Source: an uncultured Bacilli bacterium
GTDB lineage: Bacteria > Bacillota_I > Bacilli_A > RF39 > UBA660
Length of the DNA: 64,000 nucleotides
Assembly (NCBI GenBank): GCA_934149465.1
Contig: CAKPEZ010000002.1
Span: forward strand, 1 to 64,000
Direction of reading: 5' to 3'
Shown: positions 9,057 through 16,987 of the stretch, piece after piece
Layout: every line of letters starts with the position of its first letter
How positions within the stretch are numbered: the stretch's first letter is position 1
Program-made: the position numbers and the translations under genes
The notes under the pieces: generated by a model
Databases searched by the model: none
The model's input: the letters and a program-made list of their open reading frames with translations, nothing else
Told to the model about the DNA's origin: nothing

Positions 9057-9809
9057 ATGAAAGCATTAATAACAGGAGCTTCTAGTGGTATAGGAAAAGA
9101 AATAGCGTTCTATTTAGGAAATTTAGGGTATGATTTAGTAGTTGTATCTCAAGATAAAGATAAACTTGATGTAATGTATAAAGACCTAAAAACAAAAGTA
9201 ACTACTTTTGCATATGATCTTAGTATTGAAGAAAATTGCTATAAATTATATGAAGAAACTAAAAATATGAAAATAGATATTTTAGTAAATAACGCTGGAT
9301 TTGGAGATTGTGGCGAATTTATAAAAACTTCTTTAGATAAAGAGAAAAAAATGATAGACTTAAATATAAAGTGTGTTCATATTTTAACAAAGTTATTCCT
9401 AAGAGATTTTGTTGAACGTGATTATGGTAAAATTTTAAATGTTGCTTCAATAGCAGGATTTATGCCAGGACCATATATGGCGACTTACTATGCGACTAAA
9501 GCTTATGTTTTAAACTTAACTGTTGCAGTTAATGAAGAATTAAAACAAAAGAAATCTAAAGTACGTTTATTTGTATTATGCCCTGGACCAGTAAAAACTA
9601 ACTTTAATAAAGTTGCTAATGTTAAATTTAGTATTGGTTCTCTTGATAGCAAGTATGTTGCTAAATATGCAGTAAATAAAATGTTTGATGGAAAAACAGT
9701 TATAATACCAGGAGCTTCTATGAAAGCAAATAGAATATTAACTAAAGTTTTACCACAAAATATAATTTTGGAAATTACTTCTCGTATTCAACATAGAAGA
9801 ATTAAATAA
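9057..9809 (+). CDS. Short-chain dehydrogenase/reductase
   Basis: A 250-residue classical SDR with the Rossmann cofactor motif GASSGIG near residue 7, NNAG near 77, the catalytic serine in VASIAG near 135, and the YYATKAY segment carrying the catalytic Tyr and Lys near 147-151. The following CPGPVKT loop is also typical. It should catalyse an NAD(P)H-dependent carbonyl/alcohol conversion. The sequence resembles the YqjQ/DltE-like branch, but the substrate cannot be read from it. It is a single gene with AGGTGAT as ribosome binding site. Confidence 0.85.
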   Translation: MKALITGASSGIGKEIAFYLGNLGYDLVVVSQDKDKLDVMYKDLKTKVTTFAYDLSIEENCYKLYEETKNMKIDILVNNAGFGDCGEFIKTSLDKEKKMIDLNIKCVHILTKLFLRDFVERDYGKILNVASIAGFMPGPYMATYYATKAYVLNLTVAVNEELKQKKSKVRLFVLCPGPVKTNFNKVANVKFSIGSLDSKYVAKYAVNKMFDGKTVIIPGASMKANRILTKVLPQNIILEITSRIQHRRIK

Positions 9810-9884
9810 ATAGACAAACTTTGCCAAAATACTTGATTTTAAACAATAAAAAATGTAAAATAATTAGGTATGGAGGTATAAAAA

Positions 9885-10361
9885 ATGAAAAAGAATGATA
9901 TAGTTTTATTAGTTGTTGGAATAGTTTTAGTGATTATTGGATTATTTGCATATTCTAAAAAGACTTCATCTACATTTGGTGGTGAGGTAGAAAAGCCTAG
10001 TACTGAAGTTGGTATTCATGAAATTAGTTTTAAACAATATCAATATTTAACTAGTACGGAAGATAAAGATATTATTTTTATAGGTGCAACAGGTTGCGGA
10101 TGGTGTGAAAAGTATCGTCCAGTCTTAGAAGAAGTTGCAAGTGAAAATAATTTGACAGTTTATTATTTAGATATTGCTAATTTAAATAATACATCATATA
10201 ATGATTTAGTTAATTCTAATGATTGGTTAAAGAGTAATCAGTGGGGAACTCCTACTACACTTATTTTAACTAGTAACAAGACTGTTGATGTTTTAGAAGG
10301 ATATGCTGAAAAAGATAAAGTAGTAGAATTCTTTAAAAATAATGGGTATATAGCAGGATAA
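9885..10361 (+). CDS. Membrane-anchored thioredoxin-like protein
   Basis: 158 residues: one N-terminal membrane helix (about 7-24), a short linker, then a thioredoxin fold with the redox motif CGWC (GATGCGWCEKY, near residue 66) and the cis-proline site WGTPT near 120. It is probably an extracytoplasmic thiol oxidoreductase of the bacteriocin-transport-accessory type. A GGAGG ribosome binding site precedes the ATG. It is flanked by its own terminator and forms no operon with the LysM gene. It is a candidate partner of the DsbD-like protein at 1562. Confidence 0.8.
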   Translation: MKKNDIVLLVVGIVLVIIGLFAYSKKTSSTFGGEVEKPSTEVGIHEISFKQYQYLTSTEDKDIIFIGATGCGWCEKYRPVLEEVASENNLTVYYLDIANLNNTSYNDLVNSNDWLKSNQWGTPTTLILTSNKTVDVLEGYAEKDKVVEFFKNNGYIAG

Positions 10362-10387
10362 AAAGTGAAATTTTTCACTTTTTTTTC
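10361..10387 (+). terminator. Terminator after thioredoxin-like gene
   Basis: AAAAGTGAAA and TTTCACTTTT stem followed by a T-run. Confidence 0.8.
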
Positions 10388-10425
10388 TTTATTACATAAT
10401 TTATAATGAATGGGGGAAATAACTT

Positions 10426-10878
10426 ATGTATAAGGTCTATACCGTTTTAGAAGGAGATACTATTGATACTATTGCAAGTAAATTTAATGTTGATCCATCT
10501 ATTCTATATAAAATAAATGGTTTTAATATTGATTATGTTCCAGTAGTTGGTAGTAATATTATTGTTCCAATTGGAAATAATGCTTACTTTGATTATTATA
10601 CTATTAAAAAAGGAGATAACTTGTATGTAATTGCTAAAAAATATGATATAGATATAGATTTGCTTGCTAAATTAAATGGAATAAACAAGGGAGAATATAT
10701 ATATCCTAATCAAACAATCATTGTTCCTAAGAAAGATGCTTTTATCTATATAACTAAAGAAGGAGATACTTTAGGAGGAGTATTAAATATTATCAAGAAA
10801 GCACCAAATGATTTAATTAGTCAAAATCCTAATATATATTTAATGCCTGAACAATTACTTGTGTATAAGCAAAAATAA
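10426..10878 (+). CDS. LysM-repeat protein
   Basis: A 150-residue protein made almost entirely of three LysM modules (about 3-48, 52-102 and 106-148). Each begins with a YTVLEGDT, YTIKKGDN or YITKEGDT-type strand, and the first two end in IIVP. LysM binds N-acetylglucosamine-containing glycans such as peptidoglycan. The protein starts directly with the first LysM and has no signal peptide, membrane helix or catalytic domain. The same pattern is known from spore-coat-type LysM proteins of Bacilli, which are made in the cytoplasm. With cotE and cse60 in the window, a spore role is possible but unproven. Confidence 0.8.
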   Translation: MYKVYTVLEGDTIDTIASKFNVDPSILYKINGFNIDYVPVVGSNIIVPIGNNAYFDYYTIKKGDNLYVIAKKYDIDIDLLAKLNGINKGEYIYPNQTIIVPKKDAFIYITKEGDTLGGVLNIIKKAPNDLISQNPNIYLMPEQLLVYKQK

Positions 10879-10911
10879 GAAGAGAAGTTATTTGCATTTC
10901 TTCTTTTTTAT
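10877..10911 (+). terminator. Terminator after LysM gene
   Basis: AAGAAGA and CTTCTT stem with a long loop and a T-run. It is weaker than its neighbours. Confidence 0.5.
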
Positions 10912-10945
10912 TGTATAATTATCTTAGAATAGAGATGATAGACAG

Positions 10946-12523
10946 ATGATTTTAAGAAAACCTTATGCCTTTTTAATAAAGAATTTTAAATTAATTCATT
11001 TTATATTATTATTTCTTATGGCTTATTTAATTATTAAAACAATAAGTATTCAAAGATATATAAAAACGTTTATTAATAGCGTTACTGCCGAGAGAGTATT
11101 AACATCTGAATATATAACTTGGTGGCTTTTTCTTGCAATTATTTTGATTATTCTTATTAGTGGGGTAGTCTATTTATTGATGCGTTATAAGAAAAAGCCG
11201 AAAACTATTTATTTTATAAATATTTCAGTTTATATAATTATTTTAGTAGCGTTCATTTACGTTTATAATACTCTATCATCTTTGGAAATTAAAACGTTAG
11301 ATCAAAGAACTTTAATATTAACAAGAGACATCTTAAATATGATGCTCCTTTCATTAGGAACCACTTCAGTTCTTATGTTTATTAGAGGCCTTGGCTTTGA
11401 TATAAAGAAATTTAATTTTGCAGAGGATTTAAATGAACTTAATATAGAAGTTACTGATAATGAAGAATTTGAACTTTCTTCTCCAATAAATACAGATAAA
11501 ATATTAAGAAATATTAGAAAAAGAAAAAGATTATTTAAATATTTTATTTTAGAAAATAAATTTTACTTTATACTGGGTTTTGTTTTTATTATTTTTGTAA
11601 TTGCTCTTAATTTATTTTTAAATACTTTTGTTTATAAAAGTACTTATAATGAAAATCAAGCATTCCGTGGTAATAAGTTTATTTTTAATATAACTTCTTC
11701 TTATCTTACGAATACTTCTTATAATAATAAAATTATAAGTGATAAAGATTCTTCTTATGTAGTAATTAAATATAAAATAAATAAGTTAAATAATTCTAGT
11801 GAAAATTATGATCCTAATGATTTCAAACTTCTTATTTCATCCTCTTATTATAGTGTTGATACTAAATTATGTAGTCAATTTTATGATTTAGGAGAATGCT
11901 ATAAGGAAAAGTTTTATGATCAAAACAAAGATTATATTCTAATATTTAAAATAAATAAGAGTGATCAAAATAAGAAGATGGTTCTTAGATATTTAGATTC
12001 TCTTAATTATAAAGTAGGATCTTTTGATGCTAAATATAAGAAAGTAAAGCTATCTCCAAAAGATTTAACTACTTTAAAAGAAGAAGATTCTAAGAATTTA
12101 GGAGATAATCTATCTTTTGATAATTCTTTATTTTCAGGAATTAGTCTTAAAATTAATAGTTATGAACTAAAGCCAAGATTTGATTATACTTATAATGCTT
12201 GTATCAATAATGTATGTAATAACTATCCAGGAGTTATATCTTCAGTATCATCATCTCTATCAGAAAAGCTAATAATGAGGCTTGATTATAGTTATGAAAA
12301 TAACCTTAATAACATAAGTGCAGCCAAATTAATAAGTGATTTTGGGACTATTTCTTATCTTAAAGATAATATGACTTATAAGATAAATTATACTGATCTT
12401 ACGCCTTCTAATTATGATGGTACTTCAGTATATTTAGAACTTGACTCTAAAATAAAAGATGCCTCTTCCATATCTTTTATCTTTAATATCAGAAATCATG
12501 AATATACTTATAAAATTTTATAG
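10946..12523 (+). CDS. Multi-pass membrane protein of unknown function
   Basis: 525 residues. Four N-terminal membrane helices (about 14-32, 58-78, 90-108 and 128-146) are followed by a cytoplasmic acidic/basic segment, a fifth helix (about 205-228) and an extracytoplasmic domain of roughly 295 residues. The outer domain contains cysteines in CSQFYDLGEC and CINNVC, which may form disulfides. No family is recognised. The ribosome binding site is poor (GAGATGATAGACAG). The gene has no evident operon partners. It precedes the decayed region at 12.5-14 kb. Confidence 0.6.
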   Translation: MILRKPYAFLIKNFKLIHFILLFLMAYLIIKTISIQRYIKTFINSVTAERVLTSEYITWWLFLAIILIILISGVVYLLMRYKKKPKTIYFINISVYIIILVAFIYVYNTLSSLEIKTLDQRTLILTRDILNMMLLSLGTTSVLMFIRGLGFDIKKFNFAEDLNELNIEVTDNEEFELSSPINTDKILRNIRKRKRLFKYFILENKFYFILGFVFIIFVIALNLFLNTFVYKSTYNENQAFRGNKFIFNITSSYLTNTSYNNKIISDKDSSYVVIKYKINKLNNSSENYDPNDFKLLISSSYYSVDTKLCSQFYDLGECYKEKFYDQNKDYILIFKINKSDQNKKMVLRYLDSLNYKVGSFDAKYKKVKLSPKDLTTLKEEDSKNLGDNLSFDNSLFSGISLKINSYELKPRFDYTYNACINNVCNNYPGVISSVSSSLSEKLIMRLDYSYENNLNNISAAKLISDFGTISYLKDNMTYKINYTDLTPSNYDGTSVYLELDSKIKDASSISFIFNIRNHEYTYKIL

Positions 12524-12559
12524 AAAGGAATTTATATAAAAATAGCAAGAAAAAATAAA

Positions 12560-12895
12560 TAAAGAAATATTTAAAAATATATATAATTCTATTTTAGGAT
12601 GGGAAAGCCCTTCTTTAGATCAAATAGAAATAGCGTTTTCTAATTTTTTAGAGACTTTTATAGTTTATGATGAAGATATTCCTGTTGGGATGGCTAGATT
12701 AATAGGTGATAAAGGAATAGGCAAACTAATAGAAAAAGATATAGAAAAATATATTTTAGAAAATATATAACCATCATGGAAAGTAAGTTTAGAATTAATA
12801 TGCTCTAAAGAAGCAGTATCTTTCTATAAAAAAATTAGGCTTTGAAGAAAGACCTAGTAGTAAAGATGGTTCTGGTATGTTTAAGATGATATAAA
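12560..12895 (+). pseudogene. Decayed GNAT-family acetyltransferase
   Basis: Fragments in successive frames reconstruct a GNAT protein: a GWESPSLDQ N-terminal part, then ETFIVYDEDIPVGMARLIGDKG, then IGKL-IEK-IEKYILENI and a stop. A second piece reads PSWKVSLELICSKEAVSFYKK, and after a further frameshift comes LGFEERPSSKDGSGMF. The acetyl-CoA loop that should link GDKG to IGKL is missing, a deletion of roughly 20 codons. At least two frame changes and the absence of a start codon mark it as dead. Functional relatives are small GNAT enzymes of unknown substrate. Confidence 0.75.
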
Positions 12896-12918
12896 GACTA
12901 CAAAGTGGTCTTTTTTTA
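12893..12918 (+). terminator. Terminator behind the GNAT pseudogene
   Basis: AAAGACTAC and GTGGTCTTT (one G-U pair) with a T-run. The gene's terminator has survived its decay. Confidence 0.7.
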
Positions 12919-12949
12919 TTTATCCTTATATTTTTTCTTTGAAAATTTA

Positions 12950-12980
12950 TTGACTTTCCGGTTAACTGTAATGATAAAAC
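12950..12980 (+). promoter_or_regulatory. MerR-type promoter with 19-nt spacer
   Basis: TTGACT (12950-12955) and TAAAAC (12975-12980) are 19 nt apart, the over-long spacing that MerR regulators act on. The spacer holds an imperfect dyad (CTTTCCGG and CTGTAATG about a TTAA centre, 5 of 8 positions symmetric). A MerR-like regulator is encoded downstream in the same unit. A 17 nt spacing to GATAAA is an alternative reading. Confidence 0.45.
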
Positions 12981-13003
12981 TATTTTAAAAGGAGAAAGTA
13001 GTA

Positions 13004-13285
13004 ATGAGTTGTTCAAGTTGTGATTATTTAAATGAGGGAAAAGAAAGTAAAGGAAAAGTATCAGGCGCATGCTATTTCTGCATGAAAAATAAAAAGTATG
13101 TTAATGGTTCTAACAGTAGTTGTAAAGATTATAAAATGACTGTAAGTAGAAAAAATTATATATGTGATAAAATATATAATGAAGGTCTTCGTTATAATAA
13201 TGATGACAAACCAGTATCTTTTTATTTAGTTATTCTAATAATTATTGTAATAATAGGATTAATTTTAACTTATGTATCAAACTAA
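13004..13285 (+). CDS. Small Cys-rich membrane protein
   Basis: 93 residues with MSCSSCDYL at the start, CYFCMKNK, a single cysteine in SSCKDY and another in YICDKIY, then one C-terminal membrane helix (about 70-90). Two CxxC pairs suggest a metal- or thiol-binding cytoplasmic head held at the membrane. It has a strong AAAGGAG ribosome binding site. It precedes a MerR-like regulator by 13 nt and sits behind a MerR-type promoter, so it is likely the regulated target. No family is recognised. Confidence 0.65.
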   Translation: MSCSSCDYLNEGKESKGKVSGACYFCMKNKKYVNGSNSSCKDYKMTVSRKNYICDKIYNEGLRYNNDDKPVSFYLVILIIIVIIGLILTYVSN

Positions 13286-13298
13286 AGAAAAGAAAGAT

Positions 13299-13598
13299 AT
13301 GTATAAAATAGGAGATTTCTCTTGTAAAGTTGATATTCCTATTAAAACTCTAAGATATTATGATGAAATAGATTTATTTAAACCATCTTATCAAGATTAT
13401 TTTACTGGATATAGATATTATGAATCTACTCAAATATCCAAGATAGAAGAAATAAAAAGATTAAAAGATTTAGACTTATCATTAAAAGAAATTAAAGAAT
13501 ATTTAGAAACTAATGATATAAATATATTACTAAAAAAAGAAAAGGAATTTGTCATGAAAATAGAATCAATAAAAGACTATATTAATAAGAATAACTAG
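13299..13598 (+). CDS. MerR-family transcriptional regulator, DNA-binding domain only
   Basis: 99 residues: a MerR winged-helix domain (YKIGDFSCKVDIPIKTLRYY, then GYRYYE) followed by the start of the dimerisation helix. MerR proteins bind the long spacer of their promoters and realign it on sensing a ligand. The effector-binding domain is absent and there are no metal-binding cysteines. The ATG at 13299 gives the canonical MerR N-terminus; the ATG at 13272 overlaps the previous gene. A perfect terminator stem covers the stop codon, so the short length looks established rather than a recent frameshift. The neighbouring Cys-rich protein might supply sensing, which is inference. Confidence 0.8.
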   Translation: MYKIGDFSCKVDIPIKTLRYYDEIDLFKPSYQDYFTGYRYYESTQISKIEEIKRLKDLDLSLKEIKEYLETNDINILLKKEKEFVMKIESIKDYINKNN

Positions 13599-13634
13599 TA
13601 TTATAAAATTATTTTAATACTAGTTATTTTTATA
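13590..13634 (+). terminator. Terminator of the Cys-rich protein/MerR operon
   Basis: A perfect 14-bp inverted repeat (AATAACTAGTATTA and TAATACTAGTTATT) followed by Ts. The MerR stop codon lies in the first arm. Confidence 0.85.
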
Positions 13635-13702
13635 AATAATAAAAACTGGAAGAAACAAAAAAGAATAGTATAATATCTTGAAAGCAAGGGATGTTTAATA
13701 TT

Positions 13703-13935
13703 ATGAACTATAAATTAACTATAATAAAAAAAATAAACTTTAATTTTATTTAGTAAATTAATTAATGAAAAAATATCTAAACAAGAAGTAGTAAGTAATT
13801 TAATAGTGCATTAAATAATTTAGCTAAGATTTATGATGGATTATTAAAAGAAAGTACTTGTAATAAGGAATTTTATAAGACTCAAAGAGATATATGATGT
13901 AAGAAAAAGTAATAGTGCCAAAAAAATGCTATAAA
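13703..13935 (+). pseudogene. Decayed small gene of unknown family
   Basis: A -10 box TATAAT (13668-13673) and a GGGATG ribosome binding site precede an ATG at 13703. Its frame breaks after 13 codons. Coherent helical pieces continue in other frames: SKLINEKISKQEVVSNLIV, then LNNLAKIYDGLLKESTCNKEF, then IYDVRKSNSAKKML and a stop. Together they suggest a protein of about 75-90 residues with at least two frameshifts. No family is recognised. Confidence 0.5.
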
Positions 13936-13955
13936 ATGTAGGTATTTTTTTGGTT
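13917..13955 (+). terminator. Terminator-like hairpin after decayed gene
   Basis: CCAAAAAAATG and TATTTTTTTGG form an 11-bp stem (G-U allowed) with a 12-13 nt loop. Confidence 0.45.
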
Positions 13956-13971
13956 ATATAATTAATGGCAC

Positions 13972-13998
13972 AAAAAAACTCGAAAAGTTCGAGTTTAT
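13972..13998 (-). terminator. tRNA-Cys terminator
   Basis: On the minus strand, AACTCGAA and TTCGAGTT with a 3 nt loop are followed by TTTTTTT, directly downstream of the tRNA gene. Confidence 0.85.
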
Positions 13999-14005
13999 TT
14001 CTTTA

Positions 14006-14079
14006 TGGAGGAGCTAGTCGGATTTGAACCAACGCTCAGGGAGTTGCAGTCCCATGCCTTACCACTTGGCTATAGCTCC
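14006..14079 (-). tRNA. tRNA-Cys (GCA), CCA encoded
   Basis: The minus strand folds as a complete cloverleaf: acceptor GGAGCTA paired with TAGCTCC, the U73 discriminator typical of tRNA-Cys, an encoded CCA, a D arm with AAGTGGTAA, anticodon stem GGGA/TCCC with loop CTGCAAC (anticodon GCA), and T arm GTTGG/CCGAC with TTCAAAT. It is a single tRNA with its own promoter and terminator. Confidence 0.96.
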
Positions 14080-14124
14080 ATACTTAAATATATGCGCTTA
14101 AATTAAAATATCAACTACATATTA

Positions 14125-14153
14125 ATTCTAACGTAAAATAAAATAATTGTCAA
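14125..14153 (-). promoter_or_regulatory. tRNA-Cys promoter
   Basis: On the minus strand: TTGACA, a 17 nt spacer and TAGAAT, about 45 nt upstream of the tRNA 5' end. Confidence 0.8.
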
Positions 14154-14307
14154 TAAAAAGTAAGTAATTAACTAACTAATTTATCTAAGAAATGCATATG
14201 TCGAAAAAATAAGCTCTTTGAGGATACATAAGGGGCAAATACCTTTATTTATGATATGATGTAATCGTGCGAAGAAATACTTTGTAACTAGAAAGGAATG
14301 AATTTTT

Positions 14308-14517
14308 ATGAATGGTAAAGTAAAGTGGTTCAATAACGCGAAAGGATATGGCTTTATAGAATATAAAGAAAATGAAGATATATTTGTTCATTATTCAGCA
14401 ATAAAGAATAATGGTTATAAAACTTTAAATGAAGGAGATATAGTTGAATTCAAACTTATAAATACAGATAAGGGACTTCAAGCCAAGGATGTATCTTTAT
14501 TAACAAGCGTCCATTAA
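14308..14517 (+). CDS. Cold-shock protein (CspA family)
   Basis: A 69-residue single cold-shock domain that binds single-stranded RNA/DNA and acts as an RNA chaperone. The RNP1-like motif KGYGFIEY and RNP2-like DIFVHYSAI are present, along with the N-terminal NGKVKWFNNAKG. The length is normal. The upstream 200 nt contain an extended -10 (TGATATGAT near 14250) and an AGAAAGGAATG ribosome binding site. A long untranslated leader is usual for csp genes, but I could not identify a cold-shock RNA element. Confidence 0.95.
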   Translation: MNGKVKWFNNAKGYGFIEYKENEDIFVHYSAIKNNGYKTLNEGDIVEFKLINTDKGLQAKDVSLLTSVH

Positions 14518-14542
14518 AAATCTTCTTCTTGAAGATTTTTTT
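14516..14542 (+). terminator. Terminator of cold-shock gene
   Basis: AAATCTTC and GAAGATTT stem with a 5 nt loop and a T-run. Confidence 0.85.
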
Positions 14543-14618
14543 GATGTATAATTAATGTCTATATTATTTCTTTCTATTTTGGTTAATGGTATAATCATAA
14601 TAGGGGAAGTGATAAAAG

Positions 14619-15791
14619 ATGGAAATAAATATTTTACCTAATATCTATTTAAAAGAAGATGGAACTTTTGATAAAGAAAAAGCTTTTATTTTATGTGGGC
14701 ATATAGCAGGTGTGTGCTACGATGAAGAAGGATTTGATCGATTAGTAAATGAAGAACTTGCTAAGACAGAAAGACGTATTGAAAGAACTTTATCAGCAGG
14801 CCATCATAGCGTTTATGATCATATATATATTAATTTTAATTTAAAAAACATTCCTAAGATTTTAGCGATGGTTATTAATAACGAAAAACAATATACTACT
14901 AGTGAGAAATCGCTTCGTTATACGAAAGTTGGTCAAAATGAGAAAATCTCTTCAAAAGAAGAGGAATTATATAATAAGTGGGTTTCTATATTTAAAGAAG
15001 AAATAAAAAAGAAATATCCTTTCTTTAAGATAGGGAATATTAGAAGATTAGCGCAAGAAAATGCTAGATATATAATTACTATTTTTATTCCAACTACTAT
15101 GATTTATACTACTAGTTTAAGACAAATAAATTACTTAGCAAGTTGGATGGATAAATATATAAAATCATCTTCTTTAGATAATTCTTTTAAGCAGAAATTA
15201 ACTTCAAGTATGCAAGAATTTATTGATAACTTAAGAAAGTTAAATGTTCTTGATGATAGACTTATGAGTAATGAAAAGAATAGAAGTTTATCTTTATTTG
15301 CGCCTTCTTATGATGAAGAGTATTTTGGTCATATATATAATACTTCTTATAAAGGAAGTTTTGCTTCATTAGCGCAAGCTCAAAGACATAGAACTATTAA
15401 CTATGAAATGAATTTCTTAAATGAAGAAGAATATTTTATTCCACCTATAATTAAAGATAATAATGCTTTGACTTTAGAATGGCTTCGTGATTTAAGAAGT
15501 GTTTGTGATGTTTATCCACAAGGAAGATTAGTTCAAATTAGAGAAAATGGTACATATGAAGATTTTATTTTAAAAGCTAAAGAAAGACTTTGTACTAATG
15601 CTCAGCTAGAGATAATGCTTCAAACTAAAGATACTTTAGAAAAGTATTATCAGGCTCTTTTGAAAAAGAATAGTCCTCTTACTTTAGATATTACTTCTAG
15701 AATGAAAGGAGCTAGATGTACTTTTTGTGATTATTCTTGTCCTAATGATTGTCATTTTAAAGAAGGAAAAACTTTATCTAGAAAAATTTAA
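14619..15791 (+). CDS. ThyX-like protein with two ThyX-type halves and a C-terminal Cys cluster
   Basis: ThyX is the FAD-dependent thymidylate synthase that methylates dUMP. This 390-residue protein is far longer than ThyX (about 220-250). The first half has GHHSVYDHIYINF, like the HxSxxEH segment, and SEKSLRYT, like the SxQSxRY end of the ThyX motif. The second half carries the RHRT core (AQRHRTINYEMNF), a PQGRLVQI strand and a C-terminal helix with CTNAQLEIML, like the AQxEIR helix. The two halves together supply a full ThyX set, suggesting a duplicated, fused descendant. The tail adds CTFCDYSCPNDC, a four-cysteine cluster not usual in ThyX and possibly a zinc or Fe-S site. Thymidylate synthase activity is likely but not certain. 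Confidence 0.65.
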   Translation: MEINILPNIYLKEDGTFDKEKAFILCGHIAGVCYDEEGFDRLVNEELAKTERRIERTLSAGHHSVYDHIYINFNLKNIPKILAMVINNEKQYTTSEKSLRYTKVGQNEKISSKEEELYNKWVSIFKEEIKKKYPFFKIGNIRRLAQENARYIITIFIPTTMIYTTSLRQINYLASWMDKYIKSSSLDNSFKQKLTSSMQEFIDNLRKLNVLDDRLMSNEKNRSLSLFAPSYDEEYFGHIYNTSYKGSFASLAQAQRHRTINYEMNFLNEEEYFIPPIIKDNNALTLEWLRDLRSVCDVYPQGRLVQIRENGTYEDFILKAKERLCTNAQLEIMLQTKDTLEKYYQALLKKNSPLTLDITSRMKGARCTFCDYSCPNDCHFKEGKTLSRKI

Positions 15792-15829
15792 TAAATTAAG
15801 AATAATGCTTTCTTAATTTATTTTTTTAT
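15790..15829 (+). terminator. Terminator after the ThyX-like gene
   Basis: AATAAATTAAGAA and TTCTTAATTTATT, a 13-bp stem followed by Ts. Confidence 0.85.
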
Positions 15830-15862
15830 ATTATAATAAAGCTCATATATTGGGGGAAGCTT

Positions 15863-16942
15863 ATGGATAAAGAAAGATTATATCAAAAGTATTTATATCT
15901 AAAAAGAAAATTAGATAAAGTATCTTTTTTAGAAAGAAGATATTTACTTTCTGATTTATATGGTTTAAAAGAATTACTTGAGATTAATAATTTAGATAGT
16001 GAATTAACTATTTATGAAGAGTTTTCAAAAGAGATATTAGATTTATTTTTGAATGATTATTATATTTCTAAAGAGTATTACCAAGAGTTATTTTCTAATG
16101 TAGTTATTCTTTATTCTAAGTTATATTTTCCTGTTACTAATATTAATGAAAACTCTTTAAAGAGATTATCTAAAGAAGAGGAGAAAGAAATATTATCTTC
16201 TTTTTTAAAAGAATATAATATTAATATCTATACCTTATATAAAGATATTCTTTTAAAGAAAAATATTATATATGATTCTTCTTTAAAAAATAGTGATTGC
16301 TATTACTTTGGTAATCTTAAAGAAGGGATAATTCGTTTAAAGTATGAAAAGAGAACTTTGAGTATGCTTTCTTCTTTAATTCATGAATTAGGTCATATAT
16401 ATGAATCTTCTCTTCAAGAAGAAAAGGCTATTTATTATAGCTTTGCCAGTCCTTTATATGAAGTTAGTTCTAATTATTTAGAGTTTCTCTTTTTAAATTA
16501 TTTAGTTGATAATAAGATTTATCTTAAAGATAGTGAGATCTTGTTATTAGAGTATTTTAATACGTTATATGGGCACTGCTTTGATAGTTTAGTAAATACT
16601 TTTTTTAGTAAGAATAGCTTAGTAGGAAGTACATATGTTTTAAGACCTTCTTATTTAGAGAAGCATAGTATAAAAAAAGAGTTTGAAAATAGGTTTGGAA
16701 TAGTGCCTAATTTAAGGAAGAGAGAATATTCTTTAGATAATTCTTTGGTTCATGCTTTTGGAGGATTAATTGGGATATCCTTAGTAGATAAGTATTATCA
16801 AGATAAAAACAATCGTCTAAAGATAGAAAATTTTTTTAAGGAATATCCTTTTAGAGAAGATATTTTATATAATGAATTATGTTCTAAGATGGATCTTCTC
16901 AATAATAAGACATTAATTAAATATTTAACTAAGATGATATAA
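15863..16942 (+). CDS. M3-like zinc metallopeptidase (divergent oligopeptidase)
   Basis: A 359-residue, largely helical cytosolic protein with the zinc-binding motif HELGH (LIHELGHIYESS, near residue 175). A downstream YEVSSNYLEF segment about 25 residues later should give the third zinc ligand (Glu), the arrangement of M3 oligopeptidases. It is shorter than PepF (about 600 aa), so it is either a reduced member or a related family. The likely role is cleavage of short peptides. It is followed without a terminator by an unknown exported protein. The ribosome binding site is GGGGGAAGC. Confidence 0.7.
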   Translation: MDKERLYQKYLYLKRKLDKVSFLERRYLLSDLYGLKELLEINNLDSELTIYEEFSKEILDLFLNDYYISKEYYQELFSNVVILYSKLYFPVTNINENSLKRLSKEEEKEILSSFLKEYNINIYTLYKDILLKKNIIYDSSLKNSDCYYFGNLKEGIIRLKYEKRTLSMLSSLIHELGHIYESSLQEEKAIYYSFASPLYEVSSNYLEFLFLNYLVDNKIYLKDSEILLLEYFNTLYGHCFDSLVNTFFSKNSLVGSTYVLRPSYLEKHSIKKEFENRFGIVPNLRKREYSLDNSLVHAFGGLIGISLVDKYYQDKNNRLKIENFFKEYPFREDILYNELCSKMDLLNNKTLIKYLTKMI

Positions 16943-16987
16943 GGAATAAGTTTTAGTTATTTTTAATATAATTATTACGTGATTATA

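Noticed and set aside
12795..13070. Minus-strand ORF of 91 codons
   Set aside because: It runs antisense to the GNAT pseudogene and the Cys-rich gene, has no ribosome binding site, and encodes a low-information hydrophobic/basic chain.
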